Assembly: GCA_963573385.1 (NCBI GenBank)
Contig: CAUYLG010033097.1
Location: 1-64,000 of the forward strand
Length of the DNA: 64,000 bases
Direction: 5' to 3'
Origin: Cacajao melanocephalus
Taxonomy: Eukaryota; Chordata; Mammalia; Primates; Pitheciidae
The notes beneath the pieces were generated by a model, which saw only the letters and a list, made by a program, of their open reading frames with translations, was not told where the DNA came from and made no database searches. The position numbers and the translations under genes are program-made. Positions 15,586 through 25,500 of the stretch are shown here, one piece after another. The number at the start of each line of letters is the position of its first letter. Position 1 is the first letter of the stretch.

Positions 15586-15873
15586 TTTTTTTAGACAGAG
15601 TCTTGCTCTGTCACCCAGGCTGGAGTGTAGTGGCGTGATCTTGGCTCACTGTACTCACAATTCTCCTGCCTCAGCCTCCCGAGTAGCTGGGATTACAGGC
15701 AAGCACCACGATGCCTGGCTAATTGTTTTTTTTATTCTTAGTAGAGATGGGGTTTCACCATGTTGGCCAGGCTGGTCTTGAACTCCTGACCTCGTGATAT
15801 CCTGACCTCGTGATCCACCTGCCTCAGCCTCCCAAAATGCTGGAATTACAGGCATGAGCTACTGTGCCTGGAC
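15586..15873 (-). mobile_element. Inner Alu nested in the outer Alu
   Basis: T-run, then 'agacagagtcttgctctgtc' through 'gagctactgtgcctggacc'. The sequence matches a younger, S-like type. It lacks about 25 bases of right monomer after 'ggctcactgtactcac' and has a 16-base tandem duplication, tcctgacctcgtgat(a/c), at 15784-15799 and 15800-15815. Confidence 0.93.
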
Positions 15874-16002
15874 CACTGCTCTTTTTAATTGAGGTGGGGA
15901 CTATATTGCCCAGGCTGATCTTGAACTTCTGGGCTCAAGCTATCCCCCTCCCTCAGCCTCCTGTATAGCTGGGGTTACAGGTGTAAGCTACCACACCTGG
16001 CT
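15874..16002 (-). mobile_element. Outer Alu (J-like), second segment
   Basis: Remaining left monomer: 'gaggtggggactatattgcc' to 'gtgtaagctaccacacctgg'. With the first segment it makes one dimer. The host-site repeat is aatctctccg before and aactctgctg after the pair. Confidence 0.9.
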
Positions 16003-16133
16003 GAACTCTGCTGTTGTGAAAGCAGCCTTGATTGTATGTAAATAAATGGGTATGGCTACATTCCAATAAAACTATTTGTAAAAACAGGTGGTGGGCCAAA
16101 TTCAGCCTGTGGGTCCAAGATTGGCAAGCTTGC
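16003..16133 (+). mobile_element. hAT-like MER DNA transposon fossil, right part
   Basis: Continues 'ctctgctgttgtgaaagcag', 'ccaataaaactatttgtaaa' and 'aacaggtggtgggccaaatt', the right half of the same MER element. Its terminal inverted repeat is degraded. Confidence 0.78.
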
Positions 16134-16164
16134 CTTAGAGCATACTCTCTAATAGTGAGTATTA

Positions 16165-16298
16165 GAAACATTTTTTTCTAATATGGAATTCATTTGCTTT
16201 CATCTCCTAGAGAAGCATGTACAATATGCCTCATTTTTCATGATACCTGGCTGAAGGGCACTTACATGTAAGGTTCAGCCATAGAAATTATTTTACCT
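16165..16298 (+). repeat. Dispersed direct duplication, copy 2
   Basis: Second copy of 14650-14787, starting 1515 bases downstream. Similarity ends abruptly on both sides and the flanks differ. Confidence 0.9.
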
Positions 16299-16924
16299 TT
16301 TAAGGCAAGTGGGTTTTTTCTTTTTTTCTTCTGTTTGTCTCTTCTTCAGCCCTGTATCCCATCTCTGTCATCATGAACAAGCCAAAAACCCTTTCTTCCT
16401 ATAGAAAGCAATTCTTTTTCTCCAGAACCTTGGCACCAAATTGTACTTAAGCCCATGGGGTCTCAACTTCTACCCCCGAACTCTTAGGAAGATGATGTTT
16501 TTCCAAATGAAGTTCTCCTATCTTCAGGATTCCGGCACCAACTCTGTTGATAATACAATGTTTTCTGCTTCACTAACTTCCTATCACCACACAGCCCTGT
16601 AAATCAGTGGTCATAAATGCTAATGCCTTCTAGGGCAGGCAAGGGCCAGGTGGGTAAGACCATAGGGCATGTGGAAGCCTGAGTGGGTTGAAGAGGAGAG
16701 CTCTACCCAAATACCTTCCTGTCCATCTTCAGAAACAAGGGTGTGTTTGCCAACACAACAAACCTGTGGACTAAAGTCAGCCCTGTGACTAACAATGTGT
16801 GAGCTCTTCTGTAAATATTTCTGTTTTCTATTTCTACACATTTAAACTAAGACTCAAGGTCCAAGTGGTTTTTCCATAGCCTCTAAGTGGGAGAGCACTT
16901 TAACAGATACCTGCTGCTACCTAC
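16299..16924. other. Unassigned sequence
   Basis: Includes a pyrimidine-rich tract ending cttcag at about 16348 that resembles a splice acceptor, but no partner donor or frame supports an exon. No recognised repeat. Confidence 0.45.
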
Positions 16925-17487
16925 AATATGTCTGTGGTAGTGATACAGGAGTGAAAAAGAAATTATTTAGGCAGTTAGTGATGGTCCTAGAGTCCTTGAT
17001 AAGGTTTCCCTTTGAATAAAAAGCAGCCCCCAAATCATTTCTTTTTCTAACAAAGAGCAGCCTGAAAAATCAGGCTGTAGACATAAATAAGCAAGCTGGA
17101 AGCCTGCATGGGTAAATGCTGGCAGCTGTGCCAATAGGAAAAGGCCACCTGGAAGCCAGGCATGTTCAACATGGAGGGCCCCCCCTTCCTTTTTCTTTGT
17201 TGCCACGTGTGCAGTCAAAAGGCAGGCAACATGGCGCCAGCCAGGTAGAGACCTCATCTGCATAATAAAAGTTTAGGGTGGGATGGCCAACTTCTTCACA
17301 TGCTATGCACACGGCATACCTGGTTCAACTAATCTCTAGTGCCCTATGTGAATCAGACACCATCTTTTCAAGCTCAGCTATGAAACCCCATGCATTTCAC
17401 CATGGAGCTGGAAGATCCATTTTGGAGCTCCTCTCTCTCTGCAAGAGAAAGAGCTTTTCTCTTTCTGTCGCCTATTAAACCTCCACT
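16925..17487 (+). mobile_element. ERV1-type LTR, 5' and central part (solo)
   Basis: LTR-like organisation: a U3-like region with 'aaaaagcagcccccaaatc' and 'gcatgggtaaatgctggcag', a TATA-like cataataaaag near 17260, an R-like region, and an ATTAAA poly(A) signal at 17474-17479. An Alu separates this from the remaining U5-like part at 17791. No internal retroviral genes are attached. The ERV1 class is inferred from overall style; the left edge is approximate. Confidence 0.7.
17474..17479 (+). terminator. LTR poly(A) signal ATTAAA
   Basis: Sits at the R/U5 position of the LTR, immediately before an antisense Alu insertion that displaces the downstream element by about 300 bases. Confidence 0.5.
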
Positions 17488-17790
17488 TTTTTTTTTTTTT
17501 TTTTTTTTTGAGATGGAGTTTCTCTCTGTTGCCCAGGCTGGAGTGCAATGGCGCAATCTCAGCTCACCACAACCTCTGCCTCCTGGGTTCAAGTGATTCT
17601 CCTGCCTTAGCCTCCTGAGTGGCTGGGATTACAGGCATGTGCCACCATGCCCGGCTAATTTTGTATTTTTAGTAGAGACAGGATTTCTCCATGTTGGTCA
17701 GGCTGGTCTCAAACTCCTAACCTCAGGGGAACTGCCCGCCTAGGCCTCCCAAAGTATTGGAATTACAGGGGTGAGCCACTGCACCCAGCC
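17488..17790 (-). mobile_element. Alu SINE (S-like) inside the LTR
   Basis: Long T-run of more than 20 bases, then a complete reverse dimer to 'actgcacccagcc'. Target-site duplication: taaacctccact at 17476-17487 and taaacctctact at 17791-17802. It inserted antisense to the LTR, just past its poly(A) signal. Confidence 0.99.
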
Positions 17791-17900
17791 TAAACCTCTA
17801 CTCTTAAACCCATTCTTTTTGTGTGTCCGTGTCCTTGATTTCCTTGGCATGAGGCAATGACCTTTAGGTATTTACCCCAGACAAAGACGCTGCTTCGGTA
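17791..17900 (+). mobile_element. ERV1-type LTR, 3' (U5-like) part
   Basis: Continues 'ttgtgtgtccgtgtccttg', 'atttccttggcatgaggcaa' and 'gtatttaccccagacaaag', a GT-rich U5-like end. The exact right boundary is unclear. Confidence 0.68.
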
Positions 17901-18353
17901 GGCCTTGATGAGCCTATAACAGACAAGGCACAGTTCCTGTCCTCAGGGAGCTTACAGTCTCATGAGGCCAAGAGACAAGTAAGTGAGAGATCATTTCTCT
18001 GCATCACAGGAAGAGCTGCCATGAGAAATGGTTGGGGTGCTTTGAGTTGCAGTGTCATCACTGAACTCAATTATATGGGTTGGAGTTGGCCTCTTAGATG
18101 ATATAATGACTTTGATGCTCCAGAAAAAAGTGAGGTTTCATCAGAAAAATTTCATATTGATGCCAGAAGGCTGAGGATCTGGCAAGTGCCAAGGTCCTGG
18201 GGTATAAAGGAGCAAGCCTCTTTCAAGAAGAGGCATGGAATATTGAGATGAAGTGGGGGAGTGGGGAAGAGGCTGGATGGGAAGAAGCAGCCAGGTCCCT
18301 CTGCACCTGGAAATGGGCTCATTCCTAAGATGTCAGGGGGCCAACAACTGATT

Positions 18354-18445
18354 TTAAGCAGGGGAGCGATAGTCTCGAATTCAGACCTTGAAAAGATCCT
18401 TCAGGCTGGATTCTAGATACTAGATTGGAAAGAAGCAGGCTTAGA
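18354..18445 (+). repeat. Inverted duplication, arm 1
   Basis: About 89 alignable bases whose reverse complement occurs at 19078-19166 with about 86% identity by eye. Shared runs include gaaaagatccttca and gctggattctagatact. The identity is much higher than expected for two unrelated L2 copies. Confidence 0.88.
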
Positions 18446-18543
18446 AACTAAGAGCTGTCTGTGTCAGCAATCCAGGCATGAGATGATGGAGGGCTAAGTG
18501 AAGTTCACAGCCCTGGGGGTGGAGAGAGCTGCTCAGAGCCGAG

Positions 18544-18598
18544 AAGTATTAAGTTGACAAGAGTTCACGAAAAGTATTAAGTTGACAAGAGTTCAAGA
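18544..18598 (+). repeat. 28-bp tandem duplication
   Basis: Two copies with period 28; a 24-base core beginning aagtattaagttgacaag is identical at 18544-18567 and 18572-18595. Confidence 0.97.
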
Positions 18599-18969
18599 TT
18601 GCTTTGATTTAGGGAAGGAATGAGGGAAGGTAAGAAGTCAAGAGTGATGGCCAGGGGCTTTACAGAGCCTTGTGCTTTCTGGTTCCAGCATAAAAATGTT
18701 GTACTGATTAAGAAAATAAATAAGGTGTTATAGAATTGGAATGTTAATGTAAATTGGATGTGCATCCTTTCTGGCAATGCCTCTGTACTCTGGTACATGG
18801 TTACTTAGTTCCAGTAAAGCTTTGTGCTTTAGTTCTCTCTGGCCTCCCTTTCCTGTACTTTCTTCTCTCTTTTGGACCTATTTCCCCACTTTCCAAAGCC
18901 TAAGGCCCTTTAGAGTCTCTGCCTTGTTCATGCTCCCCAAGAGGAAAGTCAGCGGGCTGCTGTATCCAG

Positions 18970-19015
18970 GGGTTAAAGCCAGGAATTTGCAGCCAAATGG
19001 CCTGGGTTCACAGCT
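18970..19015 (+). mobile_element. MIR SINE, left part
   Basis: 'ggttaaagccaggaatttgc' and 'ggcctgggttcacagctc' match the head of MIR. The element is broken by the rearranged segment at 19016-19185 and resumes after it. Confidence 0.65.
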
Positions 19016-19036
19016 CAGGTTAAGCAGGGGAGCGAC
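19001..19036 (+). repeat. Quasi-palindrome, left arm
   Basis: Pairs with the reverse complement of 19149-19185 over about 36 bases, with four substitutions and one indel. Core left sequence: ggttcacagctcagg then ttaagcaggggagcgac. Confidence 0.9.
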
Positions 19037-19077
19037 GATGTAATGATCCTTCAACAATGGGCTAGGCACCCTTTCTA

Positions 19078-19166
19078 AGCCTGCCTTTTTCCAATCCAGT
19101 ATCTAGAATCCAGCTTGAAGGATCTTTTCAAAGTTGCAATTTGATACTGTCGCTCCTCTGCTGAAC
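19078..19166 (-). repeat. Inverted duplication, arm 2
   Basis: Reverse complement of the L2-derived block at 18354-18445. It lies between the quasi-palindrome arms and inside an otherwise recognisable MIR. Confidence 0.88.
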
Positions 19167-19185
19167 CTGGGCTGTGAACCTCAGG
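19149..19185 (-). repeat. Quasi-palindrome, right arm
   Basis: gtcgctcctctgctgaacc and gggctgtgaacctcagg are the inverted partners of 19001-19036. The loop is about 112 bases. Confidence 0.9.
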
Positions 19186-19370
19186 TTAGCAGTTAATAGC
19201 CATGTAGCCTTTGGAAATTACCTAACCTCTTGCGCCCAGCTGGCTTCACTTTAAAATGGGGTTCGAAATGGTCTCTCCCTCACATGGTATTGTGAGTATT
19301 ATATGACTCACCCCAAGAAGGGTGTTTAGCCCATGGTGAGGGATCAATCCATGTCAGCTATCATGTTGGC
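19186..19370 (+). mobile_element. MIR SINE, right part
   Basis: 'tagccatgtagcctttggaa', 'attacctaacctcttgcg' and 'ctttaaaatggggttcgaaa' are the central MIR core on the plus strand. The tail follows to about 'cccatggtgagggatc'. Confidence 0.8.
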
Positions 19371-19526
19371 ATTCCACACAAGCTTCACTTTCCCTTGTCC
19401 CTATTTTGCAAACTCATATTCCTAAAGTTGTTATTTCCTCCTGTTACAACTCTCATTCCTTGAGATGTATCTGCCAGGGATCTGAGAAACTATTTGCTAT
19501 ATGTAAAACTGATATTAGCTGATTCA

Positions 19527-20286
<760 letters not shown>

Positions 20287-20636
20287 TATAGTCAATTGTT
20301 GTTATTTGTGGTAACTGCAGTCTATAAAAGTCACTACAAACACTGAACTAGGGAACACTAAACCATTGCTCCTAGGAGAAATATGGGCTTAGGTTCCTGA
20401 GAGCCTCTGGTCACACGTTAACCAATCAATACATCAATCACCCTATATGTCAATCACCTTATGTTTCTGTTTAAATACACTTCATTAAACATATAATGTT
20501 GACTTATTAACACTGAGCTCCAGCCAACAGCATCCTAACATACGCTTGCAAAAGGTTTATCTAACATACATATTCTCTTGATAATGCATATCATAGCTTT
20601 CTTGTTCTTAGGAACATTAGACTTCCATCACCTATT
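20287..20636 (-). mobile_element. Tigger-type (pogo-like) DNA transposon fossil, first part
   Basis: Reverse complement of the 3' end of a Tigger-family element: 'gttgttatttgtggtaactg', 'aaccattgctcctaggagaa' and 'cttaggttcctgagagcctc'. It is split at 20637 by an MST LTR. The transposase centre is missing, so it cannot be autonomous. Confidence 0.75.
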
Positions 20637-21004
20637 ATATTAGTTCATTCTTGCACGGCTATGAAGACATACTTGGGACTGGGTAATTTTTAAGGAAAAG
20701 AGTTTTAATTGGGCTCATGGTTCTGCAGGCTGTACAGGCTTCTGGGGAGGCCTCAGGAAACTTACAATACAGTGGACGGTGAAGGGGAAGCAAACACATC
20801 TTACATGGTGGGAGCAGGAGGAGGAGAGAGTGGGGAGGTGTCATACATGTTTAAACAACCAGATCTTGTGAGAACTTATTCACTATCATGAAACCAGCAA
20901 GGGGGAAGTTCACCCCTGTGATCTAATCACCTCTCACTAGGTCCCTCCTCCAACACTGGGGATTATAATTCAACATGGCAGGGACACAAATTCAAACCAT
21001 ATCA
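20637..21004 (-). mobile_element. MST-type MaLR solo LTR
   Basis: Reverse orientation. Blocks 'gactgggtaatttttaagg', 'ggttctgcaggctgtacagg', 'aggcctcaggaaacttacaa' and 'aacaaccagatcttgtgaga' are characteristic of MST LTRs, and the end is 'aaaccatatca'. The length of about 368 bases is normal for a near-complete copy. Confidence 0.93.
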
Positions 21005-21320
21005 ACATGACCCTTAGGGACTATATTAAACAGCAAAATCACTTACACGAAGTGCAGGAATGTGGAAAACATGGCACTAAGTAATCTGTGAAGAGGATAC
21101 TTGCTCACAGCCTGAAAGCTGGAACGGGAAGGTAGAATGTAGCCTACTGTACCTCAGCTGGGATGCTTACATATGGTGACCCAAGTTTTTTGCTGCTTTG
21201 TGCATGTCCACAAATGATTGCAAACAGGCTGCAAGTGTTGGTTTTGCAGTGACAAATAAATTTTAAAGAGTAGGTGAATTAGCAAATAGGGAACCCACAA
21301 ATAATGAAGATAGACTGGAC
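21005..21320 (-). mobile_element. Tigger-type DNA transposon fossil, second part
   Basis: Continues as the reverse of the Tigger 5' region: 'aggaatgtggaaaacatggc', 'aataaattttaaagagtagg' and 'aacccacaaataatgaagat', ending in a degraded terminal repeat near 21320. Confidence 0.78.
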
Positions 21321-21670
21321 TTTCATACATGTCTTATCTCCCTCCTAGTTTAAGTATTTGTGTCTCACTTCATGGCTTTATAAATTGGAGAACAGTGAGT
21401 AGGTTGCTCAGTTATGTATCAGGGACTAGAATTTAGTAGACCTCCTTGATTGATGGGAGGACGGCTCCCAGGAACTGGGAGATGGGAGCCAGGCTAACCA
21501 AATTGCGCTTTACTAAATGAAGCCCATGGATACCATCATGCTTTTCAGAGTTTGCCTCTTCATCAATTCCCATAACTTGATTGCTTCCCACCATTGTATG
21601 GTAGAAGAGTTATGTGCAGACAAGCTCTGTCTTGGTACATAAGTGCTTTGCTCATTCCTGTGTCTGTTTC
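21321..21670. other. Unassigned sequence
   Basis: No recognised repeat or gene. Confidence 0.45.
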
Positions 21671-21680
21671 CTAAAGAACA

Positions 21681-22541
21681 TATTTTTCTTTCTTTTTTAA
21701 AATTATACTTTAAGTTCTGGGGTACATGTGCAGAACGTGCAGGTTTATTTCATAGATACACACGTGCCATGGTGGTTTGCTACATCCATCAACTCATCAT
21801 CTACATTAGGTATTTCTCCTAATGTTATCCCTCCCCAATCCTCCTACCCCTTGCTATCTCTCTCCTAGCACCCCTACCCCCTGACAGGCCCCATTGTGTG
21901 ATGTTCCGCTCCCTGAGTCCATGTGTTCTCATTGTTCAATACCCACTTATGAATGAGAACATGTGGTGGTTGGTTTTCTGTTCTGGTGTCAGCTTGCTGA
22001 GAATGATGGTTTCCAACTTCAGCCATGTTCCTGCAAAGGACATGAACTCATCCTTTTGTATGGCTGCATAGTATTCCATGGTGAATATGTGCCACATTTT
22101 CTTTATGCAGTCTATGACTGATGGGCATTTGGGTGGTTCCAAGTCTTTGCTATTGTGTACAGTGCCACCATAAACATACGTGTGCATGTGTCTTTATAAT
22201 AGAATGATTTATAATCTTTTGGGTACATACCCAGTAATGGGATTGCTGGGTCAAATGGTATTTCTAGTTCTAGGTCCTTGAGGAAGCGCCACACTGTCTT
22301 CCACAATGGTTGAACTAATTTACACTCCCACCAACAGTATAAAAGCGTTCCTATTTGTCCACATCCTCTCTAGCATCTGATGTCTCCTGATTTTTTAATG
22401 ATTGCCATTCTAACTGGCATGAGATGGTATCCCAATGTGGTTTTGATTTGCATTTATCTAATGACCAGTGATAATGAGCTTTTTTTCATATGTTTGTTGG
22501 CTACATAAATGTCTTCTTTTGAAAAGTGTCTGTTCATATCC
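21681..22541 (-). mobile_element. 5'-truncated L1 (ORF2 3' end and 3' UTR)
   Basis: T-rich tail at 21681-21700, then the complement of the L1 3' UTR ('ggggtacatgtgcagaacg') and of the ORF2 C-terminal coding region to about 22541. Minus-strand frames at 21936-22187 and 22112-22306 retain ORF2-like motifs such as HIFTMEYYAA and PFDPAIPLLGMYP but lie in different frames, so a frameshift separates them. Flanks ctaaagaaca (21671-21680) and cttaagaaca (22541-22550) form an imperfect target-site duplication. Confidence 0.97.
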
Positions 22542-22550
22542 TTAAGAACA

Positions 22551-25500
22551 GAGTTTTCATTTACCAGCTCACCTTTGCCTGGGCTCTGGACAGTACTTGC
22601 AGAGAAAAAAGTCCTGAATTCACTATTCAACCTCCTATCAGTGACTTGTAAACCTGGGAACCTGCTTTATCTTAATCGAGTGATAAAAACTGGCAAGGGC
22701 AGTGACATGAAGATAAGGCTGGGTCCATCTCACTCCCTGTCAACAGGCCTAGCACCTTGTTCATTTTTATTTGTGAATAAGCGACCCCATCAATTCTCTC
22801 TTGCTGAGTTCCTGGTGGCAGCCTGTGTGGAGTGGTAGGGAATGTGAATCACTCACGCTCAGTCTGAAGACAGTGGAATTTTATAACTTTTGCTTTGTTT
22901 TGTTTAAATGGAGCCATTTTCCATAAGATAAATCTACCTTTAAAGTCAGAAAAACAACTCCTATAGAGAACTGCCTTCCGGATGTGACTGCTGGGTGAGA
23001 GGCGGCCCTATAGGGATTGGGAGAATTGCTTATTTGGAGGAAAGTGAGGTGGGAATGGGGAGAGGGAGGCCGTCTTCTACCACTCTCATAGAGCGGGAAT
23101 GCTAGCAGACATCTAATTGGTGTGAAATGTAAGAGCATAACAAAAATGGCTAACATTACCAAAGGGAAAATGGAGGAGGAAGGAGACATCTGGTCATCCT
23201 AATCAACCTTTGAGATTGGCTAATCTAGATCCTGGAATCCAAATTATTCGACAAACACAAGCCCAGTCTCCTTTCCACAAACATTACTTGGGTTATTGCC
23301 CACTCTCAAGAATTCTCCACTAGCTGGGGAGAGGACCAAGGCATTTGTTTATTTCCTCATTCTGACTTATCTTCTTTATTCTGCACTTGCTAGTCCAAAT
23401 AATGCCATTTAAAAATTACAGACATTGAGGGCAATAAAAAAAAAATCCAGCCCTTGTTTCCAAAAGTGCTTATCACCTTCCAGGAAGGAGCAATAAATCC
23501 AAGGGACAGCAGCAAGATGAATAATAATTTTGGGGAGGTTATGGTACTCCAAAGTATCGTTTCTATTTTGCACTGTGATTATCTCACTGTAATCATACCC
23601 CTGTGTTACATTCTTGCTCGTAATAAAAGTCCACATATTGGAGAGGAAAAGCTTTTTCTTTTAAAGTGTTTTCAGCAAGGATTAGAAGTTTTTTCAAATA
23701 CAAGCCATGGCAACCCTAACAGAAGACCAATTGATACAGGTTTGCCTTCAACAATTTGAGAGGAAGTTAATTGTAATGAAGGGGGAAAAGTCAGAAATCT
23801 GCTACATGCTGCAATCTCCATAATTAAACAATAAAACTACTATATCATTTCACACAGACATTGTAAATACTAAATTAAGAAGCCCCGATGAAATGTCAGA
23901 GCATTTTCTTATGAGTTTATATCAGCCATACGATCATCACATTGATTCCGCATGCCAATGAGATAACATTCCACTGTGTTTATTTTTCTCCCAATTGCCT
24001 TCCGGAAAGTAATAAAATTAAATCCAATATGATATTAAATGTAAACATGCATGGATATTATATGTAAATACCCATTTTAAACTCTCTCTTTTTGGTATTT
24101 TCTGAGCATAATGTTGTCAAGCAACAGTAATATTCCATTCCCCCACATGGCTTACTGTTACTTTGAGGATGTAAAGAAAAAACTCCCTTTGTAATTCTGC
24201 TTGACATTTATTTCATGATTTGTGGCAAAGAAAATACCGGGGAAAAAAACCCTCTACTTTTAAAAGTTACTGAGCTAAGAGTTTAGAAGCCATTAAAGTT
24301 TGATTTCCAATGTTCACACCTTGAATGAGTGTCTGCAGAGCATTTCTTTAGACTGCTTGACTTCTGATGTTAGTTTTATTTTCTCGTTTTTAAATCCGGC
24401 ACTTCATGCTAACTGGATGAATGAAACAAATACACTCATCTAACCATGGATTGAAATGTCCAACTAAGACTCTATTCTTACAATTCAGACACTAAATAAA
24501 ATCTTTCTTACTATATGACATGCTTTAATTTGCAGAAAACTAGGTTTTTTATCAGGATGAAATGACCAATCATTGTAGCTAAATCAGGTGGGCCTGATAA
24601 AAGAGTCTGTCCCTGAAGGGACCTGCAAATGGGTCACATGTGGTAGCCTGAAATGGAAGCACAGGAGCCCCTGAAGGAATACAGCAAAAGGAATCACAGG
24701 ATTAGCAGAAAGAAGGGTATCCAATACAAGCCCATTACTTTGAAGATGTGGTGGAGGCCTGGAGGAATTGAGAGGTTTACTGTCATGACTCAACTTCTTC
24801 CTACCTCCCTGTAGCATCTTCTGCTGCAGAACATCTGCATCTTTGCACATATTTTTCCGTCCATCCAGAATGTGTCTCTGCTAATCAGAACCGTTCATTT
24901 TCTCTCTCTGGCCTGTGTGTTTCTGTATTTAGCAGAATTCTTGACACATAGAATTCCTGAAAATTATTTTGTGAAGGAATGCTTAAGCTCACAGTTAATA
25001 AGGAACCGATCTGAGATCATAACCTACATTTATCTGTGTGTGTGGTTTTTCCACTTTTATACTTCAGGCTTCTTCCTTTTTACACAATCTATAGTGATGC
25101 TTATAATTTCACCTTTGCCTGGGGACACTGAACAAAAACAAAAGATGAAATGTACAATTGGATTTGGTTTTCCCATAAAGCAAACTGGCTTTTCTCTTTC
25201 CCCCCAGTGAGATATTTTCATAGTTTTTTCCCCTTAACGGAAATACTACTGACCATTGTTTGGATAAAAGCCACTGTCATACTTACATGGGTGGGTCTAC
25301 CAAATACTTCAATAAGTAGACTTGAAAGGAAATTTTCCTTTTGCCAAATGGTTGTTTGAGCCACATAATACCATAACCAGTATATAGGGTGATCCTTTTT
25401 TCTCCTAAATTTAACTACATATTAGGCTGAAATCATAGATCTCCTTGGAGTCTTGTTAAATGTTTAGACAATGGTATGAATCAATATGAATTCCTGCCTC

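Larger units (their letters stand above)
17920..18680 (-). mobile_element. L2 LINE fragment
   Basis: Reads as the reverse complement of the L2 coding and 3' region: 'cctcagggagcttacagtct', 'gggcaagtgcc'-like blocks, 'ttttaagcaggggagcgata', and 'aatccaggcatgagatgatg'. Very diverged, so edges are approximate. Its 18354-18445 part has an inverted copy at about 19078-19166. Confidence 0.7.

Noticed and set aside
16318..16348. Strong pyrimidine tract ending in cttcag
   Set aside because: Acceptor-like, but no open exon with a good donor follows.
21936..22306. Minus-strand frames with ORF2-like motifs
   Set aside because: Genuine L1 ORF2 relics but truncated and frame-shifted, so annotated as part of the L1 and not as genes.
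24872..25210. 112-codon hydrophobic frame resembling a small membrane protein
   Set aside because: T-rich DNA reads as Phe/Leu/Ile by composition; no splice, promoter or poly(A) support.
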